Source of the DNA: Sporosarcina sp. D27
GTDB lineage: Bacteria; Bacillota; Bacilli; Bacillales_A; Planococcaceae
NCBI RefSeq assembly: GCF_000586555.1
Contig: NZ_AZUC01000047.1
Span: 310,001 to 374,000, forward strand
Direction of reading: 5' to 3'
Length of the DNA: 64,000 bases
Shown: positions 8,987-18,026 of the stretch, piece after piece
How positions within the stretch are numbered: the first letter of the stretch is position 1
How the letters are laid out: each line of letters starts with the position of its first letter
Position numbers and translations under genes: made by a program
The notes under the pieces: generated by a model
The model's database searches: none
What the model saw: the letters and a program-made list of their open reading frames with translations, nothing else
What the model was told of the DNA's origin: nothing

Positions 8987-9927
8987 TACGACCACTCCTT
9001 CGACGCTTCTACCACTGCATTTAGTGTCTCTTCATCGTATACTGGCCAAACCGTTGCACTTCTGTCTATTTTACGAACAAGTCCGCTCAACACCTTACCA
9101 GGACCACACTCTATGAATTGCGTTACCCCTAATTCAAGCATTTGACGAACGGATTCTTCCCATCGGACAGGTGACGATAACTGTTCGATCAGCAAACGTT
9201 TTACTTCACTACTTTCTGTTACGGGTTGAGCCGTTACATTAGCGATGACTGGAACTTTTGCTTCATTCATATCTATACTTTCTAGCACTTCACCGAGTTT
9301 CCCTGCTGCTGGACGCATTAGTTCTGAATGGAACGGACCACTAACCTCAAGCATGAGGGCACGTTTAGCTCCTGCCTCTTTCAAGCGGATACACGCCTCA
9401 TCCACTCCTGCTTTTGTTCCAGAAATAACAACTTGTCCTGGGCAGTTGAGATTTGCTGGCTGAACTAGATTCCCTTCAGCAGTGACCGCTTTCGTCACCT
9501 CAGTCAGTGTTTCTAATTCAAGTCCAAGGATCGCTGCCATTGCCCCTTCGCCTGCAGGCATTGCTTCGTTCATGTATAATCCACGTTTGTGCACCGTTTT
9601 CACTGCATCTTCAAAGGTAAGAACCCCTGATGCGTAAAGCGCTGTATACTCTCCCAGACTATGACCTGCCGTATAAGAAGCCTGAATTCCCGCCTCTTTC
9701 AAACGGTCAGATATCATTGCCCCAACAGTTAACAATGCTGGTTGAGCATTATATGTGACTGTCAATTCTTCCTGTGGTCCGTCTGTTATTAATCCGCTTA
9801 ATCCGAATCCTAATTCGCGATCTGCTGTTTCTAAAAATTGCTGACTTCCATCTTGTGCTGCTAATTCAACACCCATGCCCACTTTTTGGGAGCCTTGTCC
9901 TGGGAATAGAAACGCTACCTTTGTCAT
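8986..9927 (-). CDS. fabD: Malonyl-CoA:ACP transacylase FabD
   Basis: Transfers malonyl from CoA to ACP, providing the elongation substrate. The 313 residues match the family. FPGQGSQ is at residues 8-14, the nucleophilic serine is in GHSLGEY near residue 90, and the catalytic histidine lies in SGPFHSELM. The gene overlaps plsX by 4 bp (ATGA) and runs into fabG, making one coupled unit fapR-plsX-fabD-fabG. Confidence 0.97.
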   Translation of the reverse strand: MTKVAFLFPGQGSQKVGMGVELAAQDGSQQFLETADRELGFGLSGLITDGPQEELTVTYNAQPALLTVGAMISDRLKEAGIQASYTAGHSLGEYTALYASGVLTFEDAVKTVHKRGLYMNEAMPAGEGAMAAILGLELETLTEVTKAVTAEGNLVQPANLNCPGQVVISGTKAGVDEACIRLKEAGAKRALMLEVSGPFHSELMRPAAGKLGEVLESIDMNEAKVPVIANVTAQPVTESSEVKRLLIEQLSSPVRWEESVRQMLELGVTQFIECGPGKVLSGLVRKIDRSATVWPVYDEETLNAVVEASKEWS

Positions 9928-10916
9928 CGTGTCTCCTCCTTTTTAATGGTTTCACGAATTGTTTCACTCACGTGATGTTCCGCCATGATACGTGCCTGAC
10001 GGATTGCATTTTTCACTGCATTTGCATTGGAGGATCCATGTGCTTTTATTACCGGGGCGTTCAGACCGAATAGCCCTGCTCCACCATACTCTGTATAATC
10101 CATTTGCTTTTTCAAGCCACGCAAATCGTCTTTTACAAGTGCTGCAGAGATTTTCGTTTTAATGGAAGATGCAAACACATCTTTAATCATAGAAAACAAG
10201 CCTGAAGCTGTTCCTTCAATCGTTTTCAATACCATATTACCTGTAAACCCATCCGTCACGGCTACATCTGTGGTACCTGTCAACAAATCACGGGCCTCAA
10301 TATTGCCGATAAAGTTAAGTGGTGCTTTCATCAATTCATCGTATGTAGCTTTTGTTAGGTCGTTACCTTTTCCTGCTTCTGTCCCGATATTCAACAAGCC
10401 AACTCGCGGATTTTGAATACCACGAACTTTTTCTGCATAAATACTTCCCATAATTGCATATTGAACGAGTTGACTCGGTTTCGCGTCCGCATTCGCTCCA
10501 ACATCAAGCAAAACAAATCCCTCACCGCCAATCGTCGGAAGAGTCGGTGCAAGAGCAGGCCTTTCAATACCGTCAATTCGACCGACGATAAATAACCCAG
10601 CAGCCATCAATGCACCTGTGTTTCCTGCTGATACACAAGCATCTGCTTCACCGTCATTCACAGCTTTCGCCATGCGGACCATAGATGCATCTTTTTTTCG
10701 TCGGACCGCTCTTACAGGTTCATCATCCGATGTAATGACCTCGCTACAAGGATAGACGGTTAAACGGTCATGTGCTGTTAAATAAGGCTTCATTTTTTCC
10801 TCGTCGCCAAATAGCTGTATATGTATATCGTTATATTCTTGAAGACTTTGCATTACGCCTGCGATGATTTCTTTAGGGGCATGGTCGCCACCCATCGCGT
10901 CTACTGCGATTTTCAT
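9924..10916 (-). CDS. plsX: Phosphate acyltransferase PlsX
   Basis: Converts acyl-ACP to acyl-phosphate for the PlsY route of phospholipid synthesis; a peripheral membrane enzyme. The 330 residues begin with the family hallmark [17 protein letters not shown] and contain [10 protein letters not shown] and the [14 protein letters not shown] segment. It overlaps fapR by 4 bp upstream and fabD by 4 bp downstream. As in Bacillus it is expected to belong to the FapR regulon. Confidence 0.97.
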   Translation of the reverse strand: MKIAVDAMGGDHAPKEIIAGVMQSLQEYNDIHIQLFGDEEKMKPYLTAHDRLTVYPCSEVITSDDEPVRAVRRKKDASMVRMAKAVNDGEADACVSAGNTGALMAAGLFIVGRIDGIERPALAPTLPTIGGEGFVLLDVGANADAKPSQLVQYAIMGSIYAEKVRGIQNPRVGLLNIGTEAGKGNDLTKATYDELMKAPLNFIGNIEARDLLTGTTDVAVTDGFTGNMVLKTIEGTASGLFSMIKDVFASSIKTKISAALVKDDLRGLKKQMDYTEYGGAGLFGLNAPVIKAHGSSNANAVKNAIRQARIMAEHHVSETIRETIKKEETR

Positions 10917-11494
10917 TCAACTTCCTCCTGACTCGTTCCAGTGGAGCGATACATTTGAAATTCACCACTGAAGACCGTCTCATCTCCAACTGTGGAGGTC
11001 ACTTCGACAAGAGTCCGTTTGTCCTTTTTTTCACGGACAATAGCTCGAGCTATGACACGATCTCCTGCTTTAACTGGCTTGACAAAGTGTAGCACAGACT
11101 TCGCCGTAAGTGCGAGCTCATCGTCAAGAACAGCAACGGCAAGTGAATTCGCTTGTCCGAACAAATGGTGTCCACGGGCAATACCACTTTTTTGGAACAC
11201 ATGATGTGGTGTAATATCAAGAATCGATATCGCTTTGCTATCCATTTCGATATCAATGATTTCTCCGATCACTTCTTCTTGTTGCAGCGCTTTTACTTTA
11301 TCCGCAATTGTTTCAGTAGCCGCAGTCCTCATGCGTTCCCTCAATTCAGGAATTCCACATTCAAGACGATCCAGCCGAATGGTCTGCACGCTCACGTTGA
11401 AGTGCTGTGCGATTTCTTCATCCGTTAAAAAAGGAGTAGCATCCAACAGCTGTGCCAGCTGATGCTGACGATCTTTTTTAGGTACTCGCAACAT
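10913..11494 (-). CDS. fapR: Fatty acid and phospholipid biosynthesis repressor FapR
   Basis: Global repressor of lipid synthesis, released by malonyl-CoA. The 193-residue protein has an N-terminal helix-turn-helix ([21 protein letters not shown]) and a C-terminal hot-dog effector domain with the [18 protein letters not shown] motif. ATG 11494 has GAGGAG 5 nt upstream; a GTG two codons earlier overlaps this site. It leads the lipid operon, so the repressor would autoregulate with plsX, fabD and fabG. Confidence 0.96.
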   Translation of the reverse strand: MLRVPKKDRQHQLAQLLDATPFLTDEEIAQHFNVSVQTIRLDRLECGIPELRERMRTAATETIADKVKALQQEEVIGEIIDIEMDSKAISILDITPHHVFQKSGIARGHHLFGQANSLAVAVLDDELALTAKSVLHFVKPVKAGDRVIARAIVREKKDKRTLVEVTSTVGDETVFSGEFQMYRSTGTSQEEVE

Positions 11495-11508
11495 AGTCAC
11501 TCCTCACG

Positions 11509-11529
11509 TTTAGCACTTGGTAATAGTAA
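11509..11529. promoter_or_regulatory. Possible FapR operator
   Basis: The plus strand reads TTAGCACTTGGTAATAGTAA, loosely similar to the FapR box as I remember it (TTAGTACC..TACTAA), but the right half is shifted. It lies immediately downstream of the fapR -10, where FapR sites are usually found. The match is imperfect. Confidence 0.3.
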
Positions 11530-11530
11530 C

Positions 11531-11559
11531 AGTATATAAAGATAAAAAAAAGAATGCAA
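11531..11559 (-). promoter_or_regulatory. Sigma-A promoter for the fapR-plsX-fab operon
   Basis: Minus strand: -35 TTGCAT (11554-11559), 17-bp spacer of mainly T, -10 TATACT (11531-11536), about 37 bp before the fapR start. The -35 forms part of the 3' arm of the recG terminator and the spacer is that terminator's T-run. Confidence 0.65.
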
Positions 11560-11583
11560 GAGGAGACATTCTCTTTGCATTCC
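11543..11583 (-). terminator. Rho-independent terminator after recG
   Basis: Minus strand: GAATGCAA-A-GAG pairs with CTC-TTGCATTC, with one bulged A, followed by eight T. It is strong and lies 53 bp after the recG stop. Confidence 0.85.
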
Positions 11584-11635
11584 AAAGTTCTCATTGTCCA
11601 ACTACTTTTTTAAATATAGTTGCCGTATTCAGTTG

Positions 11636-13684
11636 TTAATCAATGCGCTCATTTTGCAATACCCCTGATTCTTCCACAGTTGTGCGGAGGCTCTTATAAT
11701 CAGAATCTGTCCAAAACGAATCCATTTCCAACAACTGTTCGGCGTCTTGCCGAGCTGTTTCCAACGCACGATAATCATGAATTAAATCAGCCATTTTAAA
11801 TTCGGGCAATCCACTTTGCTTCCTCCCGAAAAAGTCACCCGACCCACGAAGCTCAAGATCTTTTTCAGCCAATAAAAAACCATCATTCGTTTCAGCCATC
11901 GTCATCATGCGCTCTTTACCTTCTTCAGTCTTCGGATCTGCTAATAGCACACAATACGATTGATCCGCACCACGACCGACACGACCTCTCAATTGATGGA
12001 GCTGAGCAAGACCGAATCGTGTCGCGTCATAAATTAGCATGAATGTCGCATTCGGTACGTTTACCCCTACTTCGACAACAGTCGTCGACACTAAGCAATC
12101 AGTTTTGCCTTCACTGAAATCACGCATGACCTCATCTTTTTCATCGGAGTGCAGTCTTCCGTGCATGAGCCCCACTGTAAAACGACCTGCAAAATACGTC
12201 GATAGCTGGCCGAAAACATCAACAGCATTCTGAACGTCCAACGTATCCGATTCCTCTATGAGCGGACAAATGACATACGCTTGCCTACCCGCTTGCAATT
12301 CTTTTTCCATTCGACGGAGAACAGGTGCAAGTGAATCTTCTTTCAACCAGTGGGTTTCAATCTCTTTTCGTCCTGCCGGCATTTCATCCAACAAAGAAAC
12401 ATCCATTTCACCGAACACGGTAATTGCCAACGTCCTCGGAATTGGTGTAGCTGTCATAAAGAGAACATCTGGACTTTCTCCTTTGTCACGAAGAACTCGA
12501 CGCTGTTCGACCCCGAAACGGTGTTGCTCATCCGTGATGACCAGACCAAGCCTACGGAAGTTCACATCTGGCTGAATAAGTGCATGCGTACCAATCAGCA
12601 GATCGATTTCTCCACTTTCAAGTCGAGCTATGATTTCACGTCTCGCTTTCCCCTTCGTAGATCCAGACAAGAACGCGACCGTTACGCCAACTGGCTCGAG
12701 CCAACTAGACAATGTCTCTGCATGTTGCTCCGCCAAAATTTCTGTTGGAGCCATGAGAGCCCCTTGGAAACCTGCCGTGATGGCGGCATATAACGCAATG
12801 GCTGCTACAACCGTCTTGCCGGAACCGACATCTCCTTGAAGCAGACGGTTCATACGTAATGGGCTTTTCATCTCTGCACATAACTCATTGACCACCCGCT
12901 TTTGAGCGCCTGTCAGCTCAAACGGCAGACTAGAGATGAATTGCTTCAACTTCTCCAGATCATACATTATAGTAGTGCCTTTACCTGCCGCTTTACGCAC
13001 TTTCTTGAGCGCAGCCATTTTCAACTGAAAGTGCAACAACTCCTCATACACAACACGACGTCGTGCCTGTTTCACGTCTTCTGGACTGTTCGGAAAGTGA
13101 ACCATCTCAAGCGTTTCCGCTATTCCTGGAAGTTTATAAGAGTCAAGTAATCGTATAGGCAACGTTTCTGGAATTTCTTGCACGACCACGTCTAGCGCTG
13201 TCCTCATCCACCGTCGGAACGTCGGTTGTTTAACAACGCCCTTCAAGCTGTAAATGGGTTCAAAGTCTGCCTGTTCAATTTTAGGCCCGTCTTTAAAATT
13301 GCTCACATTAATGAGCTGCCTACCTCTATCCCATTTTCCTGTAATGGTCACAATTTGTCCCGGATTCAGTCGGTCTTTTAAATATTGTTGGTTGAAAAAT
13401 ACAGCTTTAACAAGATGGTTTCCGACTAACAACTGAACTTGCATACGAGAACGTTTCTTCCCGGTAAACAGGACGGATGGAACACTCTCCACCCGTCCTT
13501 CGATCGTTACGCGTTCCGCGTGGGGGGTTTCAGACAAGTCCTTCAGCCTAAAATCCTCATGCCTGTACGGAAACATCATAACTAATTCTTCAATTGTTTC
13601 GACACCTAGCTTTTCCAGCTGCTCGCCAGCTGACTTGCCAATTCCTTTTAGTAAGGTAACGGGCTCACTTAGTGACCGTGTCAC
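11636..13684 (-). CDS. recG: ATP-dependent DNA helicase RecG (GTG start)
   Basis: Branch-migrating helicase that regresses stalled forks and processes Holliday junctions. It has an N-terminal wedge/OB domain, then helicase motifs I (GDVGSGKT), II (DEQH in TDEQHRFG), III (TATPIPRT) and VI (QLRGRVGRG). The open frame begins earlier, but GTG 13684 was chosen since AAGGA lies 5 nt upstream and it gives 682 residues, the length of the Bacillus subtilis protein. The start lies inside the last codons of sdaAA (20-bp overlap), suggesting coupling. Confidence 0.95.
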   Translation of the reverse strand: MTRSLSEPVTLLKGIGKSAGEQLEKLGVETIEELVMMFPYRHEDFRLKDLSETPHAERVTIEGRVESVPSVLFTGKKRSRMQVQLLVGNHLVKAVFFNQQYLKDRLNPGQIVTITGKWDRGRQLINVSNFKDGPKIEQADFEPIYSLKGVVKQPTFRRWMRTALDVVVQEIPETLPIRLLDSYKLPGIAETLEMVHFPNSPEDVKQARRRVVYEELLHFQLKMAALKKVRKAAGKGTTIMYDLEKLKQFISSLPFELTGAQKRVVNELCAEMKSPLRMNRLLQGDVGSGKTVVAAIALYAAITAGFQGALMAPTEILAEQHAETLSSWLEPVGVTVAFLSGSTKGKARREIIARLESGEIDLLIGTHALIQPDVNFRRLGLVITDEQHRFGVEQRRVLRDKGESPDVLFMTATPIPRTLAITVFGEMDVSLLDEMPAGRKEIETHWLKEDSLAPVLRRMEKELQAGRQAYVICPLIEESDTLDVQNAVDVFGQLSTYFAGRFTVGLMHGRLHSDEKDEVMRDFSEGKTDCLVSTTVVEVGVNVPNATFMLIYDATRFGLAQLHQLRGRVGRGADQSYCVLLADPKTEEGKERMMTMAETNDGFLLAEKDLELRGSGDFFGRKQSGLPEFKMADLIHDYRALETARQDAEQLLEMDSFWTDSDYKSLRTTVEESGVLQNERID

Positions 13685-14573
13685 GTGATTCCTTGTCCTT
13701 ACCAAATATTTCTGCTTCCAATGCTTTGCCTGTAGGGGTAGCAGCGAGTCCACCTTTCGCGGTTTCACGCAAAGCAGATGGCATCGATTGACCGATTTTA
13801 TGCATGGCTTCAATAACTTCATCAGTCGGAATTACACTCACGACTCCAGCAAGTGCCATGTCGGCACCAACAAGTGCTTTGGCTGCTCCCATTGCATTAC
13901 GCTTTACGCAAGGCACCTCGACGAGCCCTGCGACTGGATCGCAGACGAGACCAAGCATATTTTTCATCACAATCGAAAAGGCTTCCGCACTTTGTTGCGG
14001 CGTCCCTCCAGCCATTTCAACAATAGCTGCAGCCGCCATCGATGCAGCAGATCCCGTCTCAGCTTGACAACCACCTGCAGCACCGGAAATGGATGCATTA
14101 TTCGCTACGATAAATCCGAATGCACCAGTTGTGAATAAATAATTGACCATCTGTTCATGTGTCGGATTTAATTTGTTTTTCACCGCAAACAACGTACCTG
14201 GCACAATTCCTGCAGCACCCGCAGTAGGAGTTGCGCAAATCAATCCCATTGCAGCGTTCACTTCATTCGTTGCGACCGCTTTACTGACTGCATCGAGCAA
14301 TAGTTCTCCGGATAAAGATTTACCCGTTTTCATGTAATTTTGAATAAGAACTGCATCGCCACCTGTTAACCCGGATGAAGAGTGGACACCTTTCAATCCC
14401 TCTTCCACAGAATTCTCCATGACTGCTAAGTTGTTTTCCATTTGTGCAACTATATCTTCACGTGATCTACGCGTTAATAACATTTCTTGACGGATCATTA
14501 TCTCTGAAATCGGTTGTTGCTCTTTTTCAGCAACCTCGACAAGTTCTTTTACGTTTGAAAACAAAATATCCAT
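13665..14573 (-). CDS. sdaAA: L-serine dehydratase, iron-sulfur, alpha subunit
   Basis: Catalytic subunit of the oxygen-sensitive [4Fe-4S] L-serine deaminase that converts serine to pyruvate and ammonia. The 302 residues hold PTAGAAGIVPG, the glycine- and alanine-rich GGCQAETGSAASMA and CDPVAGLVEVPC; cysteines of these segments are the likely cluster ligands. ATG 14573 follows AAGGGGG. It lies 13 bp behind sdaAB, its partner, and overlaps recG. Confidence 0.95.
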   Translation of the reverse strand: MDILFSNVKELVEVAEKEQQPISEIMIRQEMLLTRRSREDIVAQMENNLAVMENSVEEGLKGVHSSSGLTGGDAVLIQNYMKTGKSLSGELLLDAVSKAVATNEVNAAMGLICATPTAGAAGIVPGTLFAVKNKLNPTHEQMVNYLFTTGAFGFIVANNASISGAAGGCQAETGSAASMAAAAIVEMAGGTPQQSAEAFSIVMKNMLGLVCDPVAGLVEVPCVKRNAMGAAKALVGADMALAGVVSVIPTDEVIEAMHKIGQSMPSALRETAKGGLAATPTGKALEAEIFGKDKESRDTVTK

Positions 14574-14586
14574 TTTAACTGCCCCC

Positions 14587-15252
14587 TTAGTTCGCCAATG
14601 TCGATACTTGTGTAACATTCGGAAGTGCACGCAATTCTTCAATCAGCTCATCATTGACGACTTGATCGACCTCGATGACCATAAGCGCCATTTTCCCTTT
14701 TTCTTTACGCCCAACTTCCATATGAGCAATATTCATATCTTGCGCAGCAATTGCGTTCGATACATTAGCAATAACTCCCGCACGATCATCATGGACAACG
14801 AGTAATGCTGGGAAATGACCCGATAAGCGAAGTGGAAAACCATTCAGCTCGACCACTTCCATCGTGCCCCCACCAATTGAGATTCCAATGAGTTCCATAA
14901 CGCCTTCTTTATCTCCGATGACTAGTTTTGCAGTATTCGGATGGTCCATCTCTTCTTCTTCGGCGATGAATTCAAAAGACATGCCCAACCTTTCAGCATC
15001 TTCAAACGCCGTGCGGATTCTCTCGTCGAATGTATCGTATCCAAGAAGTCCGCCGATAATCGCAACATCTGTTCCATGGCCTTTATAAGTCTCTGCGAAC
15101 GAACCATATAAGTGAATCGTCGCCCATTCTGGTTGACGTCCAAACAAATCTCTCGCTACAAGCCCAATACGTGCAGCTCCTGCTGTATGTGATGATGAGG
15201 GTCCAATCATGACTGGCCCAATAATTTCAAAAACAGATCTGAATTTCAACAA
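14587..15252 (-). CDS. sdaAB: L-serine dehydratase, iron-sulfur, beta subunit
   Basis: Small subunit of the two-part L-serine deaminase, 221 residues. It starts with the conserved SVFEIIGPVMIGPSSSHTAG segment shared with the N-terminal part of one-chain enzymes and ends with an ACT domain (LLVVHDDRAGVIANVSN to MALMVIEVD), a likely serine or amino-acid sensor. A promoter lies upstream and sdaAA follows, so the two subunits are made together. Confidence 0.95.
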   Translation of the reverse strand: MLKFRSVFEIIGPVMIGPSSSHTAGAARIGLVARDLFGRQPEWATIHLYGSFAETYKGHGTDVAIIGGLLGYDTFDERIRTAFEDAERLGMSFEFIAEEEEMDHPNTAKLVIGDKEGVMELIGISIGGGTMEVVELNGFPLRLSGHFPALLVVHDDRAGVIANVSNAIAAQDMNIAHMEVGRKEKGKMALMVIEVDQVVNDELIEELRALPNVTQVSTLAN

Positions 15253-15285
15253 TAACTCCCCCTTTTACCCATATTCCTAGTATCC

Positions 15286-15314
15286 ATTCTACACGAACAG
15301 CTGCTAGAAAACAA
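15286..15314 (-). promoter_or_regulatory. Possible sigma-A promoter for sdaAB-sdaAA-recG
   Basis: Minus strand: -35 TTGTTT (15309-15314), 17-bp spacer, -10 TAGAAT (15286-15291). The -35 is weak. It lies between the fakA terminator and sdaAB, where a promoter is needed. Confidence 0.4.
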
Positions 15315-15340
15315 AATTCATAACTACTTAATAAACGGAC

Positions 15341-15375
15341 AAAAAGCGTCAACGACTAGGAGTCGTGACGCTTTT
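15341..15375 (-). terminator. Rho-independent terminator after fakA
   Basis: Minus strand: AAAGCGTCA and CGACT pair with AGTCG and TGACGCTTTTT around a CCT loop, ending in TTTTTGTC. It starts about 9 bp after the fakA stop. Confidence 0.8.
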
Positions 15376-15384
15376 CATGTTCCG

Positions 15385-17043
15385 TTATTCCACTGACAAA
15401 ATATAAGGGTATAACGGCTGTTTCCCGTTATACAATTCAATTTCGACGTGGTCGAACTGACCTTCAATATAAGCAACCATCTGTTTTGCATCTTGTTCAG
15501 AAACGTCTTCACCGTAAATCACTGTTACGATTTCATCATCTTCTGTGATCATATCGTCAATCAATGACTTCATTGTCGTTTCTAGTGAAGGTGTAGCTAC
15601 TGTAATTTTCCCGTTCGATATGGCCATGTAATCATCTGTATGGATCGAAACGCCATCAATCGAAGTATCTCTCACTGCTGTAGTTACCTGACCGGTTTTC
15701 ACAACAGAAGCTGCTGCGTTCATGGATTTTGCATTCGTCGTCACGTCTGCTTCAGGGTTAAACGTTAAAATGGCTGCGAGCCCTTCAGGTACAGACTTCG
15801 TTGGAACGACTGCCGCTTCAATTCCAATCACTTCAGCCGCTTGTTCAGCTGCTAACACGATATTCTTATTGTTCGGCAAGATCAGAACACGTTCCGCCCC
15901 TACTTCTTGAATCGCCTTGACAATATCTTCAGTAGAAGGGTTCATCGTTTGACCGCCTTCAATTACGTAGGAGGCCCCGATACTTCTTAGCAATTCTGCA
16001 ATTCCTTCACCCATTGCAACCGTTACGATTGCATAAGGGGCTTTCTTTGCAGTTGAATTTTTACGTGCTGATTGATCCCCCACAATGTCCATGTGCTGTT
16101 GACGCATGTTCTCTATTTTAATATTGATGAGGGAACCATACTGTTGACCGCAAGATAATGCATTCCCTGGGTTTTCTGTATGGATATGTACTTTCGCAAT
16201 TTCCTCATCAGAGATGACAAGTAACGAGTCGCCCATTTCATTCAACTGGAGTCTGAAGTCATTTTCATCGAAAGGATGATCCTTCGTTTTTTCGTCTTCA
16301 AATCTCACCATGAACTCCGTACAATAACCAAACTCAATATCAGCAGTATCCATGAAACCTTGTACATTCCGATGGTGTTCTGCACTTACGAGTTCGTCCA
16401 TTGACTGGACAACTGTACGTTCCGGCAATTCTTCACCTTTAAGACAAGCCAAAAACCCTTCGTAAACGTACACGAGACCTTGTCCACCACTATCTACAAC
16501 GCCTACCTCTTTCAAGACTGGCAATAGATCTGGTGTTCTTTTGAGTGAAGCTTTTGCTTCTTTCAGAACCGCTTCCATTAACTGAATGAGATCCGTTTCC
16601 GTCGCTGCTGTTTTCACTGCAACAGCTGCCGCATCTTTTGCAACAGTTAAAATCGTGCCTTCCACGGGCTTCATTACGGCCTTATAAGCCGTTTCCACAC
16701 CATATCGGAGCGCTTCAGCAAATTCACTTGCGGTTAACGATTCTTTTTCTTCGACTGATTTTCCAAAACCACGGAATAATTGCGACAAAATTACACCAGA
16801 ATTTCCACGAGCACCCATTAATAATCCTTTGGACAATGCTTGTGAAGTCTTCCCAAGGTGTTCAGAAACGTTCGCTTCTGTCTCTTTTGCACCCGAAGTC
16901 ATCGATAAATTCATATTAGTTCCAGTGTCCCCATCAGGAACTGGGAATACATTCAGGGAATCCACATAATCCGCATTTTGTTTAAGGTGGTATGCGCCCA
17001 TCTTCACCATCTCTGCAAACTGTAGTCCATCCATCAACTTCAT
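15385..17043 (-). CDS. fakA: Fatty acid kinase catalytic subunit FakA-like (YloV, DhaL/DegV-linked family)
   Basis: Family of kinases that phosphorylate fatty acids held by a FakB/DegV carrier, feeding exogenous fatty acids into PlsX/PlsY phospholipid synthesis. The 552 residues comprise an N-terminal DhaL nucleotide domain with NVFPVPDGDTGTNM and GARGNSGVILSQ, a middle segment, and a C-terminal domain ending in a DegV-like module. ATG 17043 has AAGGAGG 11 nt upstream. The asp23-like yloU gene precedes it, the standard Firmicutes pair. Bacillus subtilis calls it yloV; the kinase role is from family knowledge. Confidence 0.9.
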   Translation of the reverse strand: MKLMDGLQFAEMVKMGAYHLKQNADYVDSLNVFPVPDGDTGTNMNLSMTSGAKETEANVSEHLGKTSQALSKGLLMGARGNSGVILSQLFRGFGKSVEEKESLTASEFAEALRYGVETAYKAVMKPVEGTILTVAKDAAAVAVKTAATETDLIQLMEAVLKEAKASLKRTPDLLPVLKEVGVVDSGGQGLVYVYEGFLACLKGEELPERTVVQSMDELVSAEHHRNVQGFMDTADIEFGYCTEFMVRFEDEKTKDHPFDENDFRLQLNEMGDSLLVISDEEIAKVHIHTENPGNALSCGQQYGSLINIKIENMRQQHMDIVGDQSARKNSTAKKAPYAIVTVAMGEGIAELLRSIGASYVIEGGQTMNPSTEDIVKAIQEVGAERVLILPNNKNIVLAAEQAAEVIGIEAAVVPTKSVPEGLAAILTFNPEADVTTNAKSMNAAASVVKTGQVTTAVRDTSIDGVSIHTDDYMAISNGKITVATPSLETTMKSLIDDMITEDDEIVTVIYGEDVSEQDAKQMVAYIEGQFDHVEIELYNGKQPLYPYILSVE

Positions 17044-17060
17044 AGAACTGTGTTCCTCCT

Positions 17061-17423
17061 TCACGGGTTCGTCACACGAACGCCCTGTACATAAATATTG
17101 ACGGAACCGATTTTCATCCCGAGTGATTTTTTAAGTGTATACTGTACTTTGGATTGTACTTGGTAGGCAACTTCAGTAATTTTTGTCCCGTAACCGACAA
17201 TAATATACAAATCAATTTGTGTATCAGCACCTGCGTTTCTAACGATGACACCTCTACCGAAGTTCTCTTTTCTCAGAATTTCTGTCAGTCCGTCCCGAAT
17301 TTGATGTCTAGAGGCCATTCCTACAACCCCGTAGCACTCTATTGTAGCTTCACCGACGATCCGGGCGATTGTCTCATTCGTTATATCAATTTTCCCATAA
17401 TCGTTTTCCATTTGAATTGACAT
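17061..17423 (-). CDS. yloU: Asp23/Gls24 family envelope stress protein (YloU)
   Basis: Small Asp23 (DUF322) protein of 120 residues, the same length as Bacillus subtilis YloU. The family hallmark is ECYGVVGMA, followed by a conserved valine-rich strand region (IDLYIIVGYGTKI). Members lie at the membrane and are linked to cell-wall stress; the precise function is unknown. ATG 17423 follows AGGAGGG. It starts the yloU-fakA pair and is divergent from rpmB. Confidence 0.92.
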   Translation of the reverse strand: MSIQMENDYGKIDITNETIARIVGEATIECYGVVGMASRHQIRDGLTEILRKENFGRGVIVRNAGADTQIDLYIIVGYGTKITEVAYQVQSKVQYTLKKSLGMKIGSVNIYVQGVRVTNP

Positions 17424-17549
17424 GCCGTTATCCCTCCTGAATCCAGTTTCACTGTTCATATTGTACTATATACAAGCCTATAAGAAAAGAAAGCAAGCGT
17501 TTTCTTTAACGTGTAAAGGAAAATTGCTTGAGAGAACAGAGAAAAAAGC

Positions 17550-17578
17550 TTGCATGGGATAGACGGATATGATAAATT
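17550..17578 (+). promoter_or_regulatory. Sigma-A promoter for rpmB
   Basis: Plus strand: -35 TTGCAT (17550-17555), 17-bp spacer, -10 TAAATT (17573-17578), preceded by an extended TGA. It lies 60 bp before the rpmB start. Confidence 0.5.
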
Positions 17579-17637
17579 AATCTAGTATGCGAATTATAAG
17601 TGAAACGCTTAATCATCATTCGCGAGGAGGTAATAAA

Positions 17638-17826
17638 ATGGCTAAGGAATGTGTAATTACTGGTCGCAAAGCACGTGCAGGGAATAATCGTTCCCACGCA
17701 ATGAACTCTAGCAAACGTACTTGGGGTGCGAACCTTCAAAAAGTCCGTATTCTTGTAAACGGCAAGCCGAAGCGTGTTTGGGTATCTGCCCGCGCACTTA
17801 AATCAGGTAAAGTTCAACGCGTATAA
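17638..17826 (+). CDS. rpmB: 50S ribosomal protein L28
   Basis: Large-subunit ribosomal protein of 62 residues, basic, with the L28 pattern [20 protein letters not shown] and the closing KSGKVQRV. It lacks the second zinc cysteine pair found in some L28 paralogues (one Cys at residue 5), so it is the zinc-independent (C-minus) form. The ATG at 17638 follows GCGAGGAGG. It is one of only two plus-strand genes in the window and sits alone between divergent yloU and convergent spoVM, as in Bacillus. Confidence 0.98.
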   Translation: MAKECVITGRKARAGNNRSHAMNSSKRTWGANLQKVRILVNGKPKRVWVSARALKSGKVQRV

Positions 17827-17841
17827 TAGACCGCAACGAAT

Positions 17842-17878
17842 AAAAACGCCAGGCTGAAATTCAGCCCGGCGTTTTTTC
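17842..17878. terminator. Bidirectional terminator between rpmB and spoVM
   Basis: AAAAACGCC-AGGCTGAAATTCAGCC-CGGCGTTTTTT forms a strong stem with T-runs in both directions. On the minus strand it overlaps the 3' end and stop of spoVM. Confidence 0.85.
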
Positions 17879-18013
17879 ATGTCGCTTTTTTCGCTTCTTA
17901 GATGCTGTAGAGGTCGATTTCGCTTTCGCTGTATCCTCCTTAGAAAACACGACCATGCACTTTCGTACAATTCCACTTACAAACTTAGGCAATGTAAAAG
18001 TATAAATCCGCAA
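17861..18013 (-). CDS. spoVM: Stage V sporulation protein SpoVM with basic C-terminal extension (TTG start)
   Basis: Short amphipathic helix protein that marks the positively curved forespore membrane and recruits SpoIVA for coat assembly. Read by hand: from TTG 18013 the product begins MRIYTFTLPKFVSGIVRK, matching the YT..LPKF..GIVR core of Bacillus subtilis SpoVM including Pro9, which matters for localisation there. The start has AAAGGAG 7 nt upstream. The frame does not stop at 26 residues as in Bacillus subtilis but runs to 50, adding a Lys/Ser/Thr/Arg-rich tail that ends within the terminator. The position between thiN and rpmB is exactly that of spoVM. The length and start are inferred; the core match is strong. 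Confidence 0.85.
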   Translation of the reverse strand: MRIYTFTLPKFVSGIVRKCMVVFSKEDTAKAKSTSTASKKRKKRHEKTPG

Positions 18014-18026
18014 CTCCCCACTCCTT

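Noticed and set aside
11509-11529. Strong FapR operator
   Set aside because: Half-sites are imperfect and spaced wrongly, so it was kept only as a low-confidence feature.
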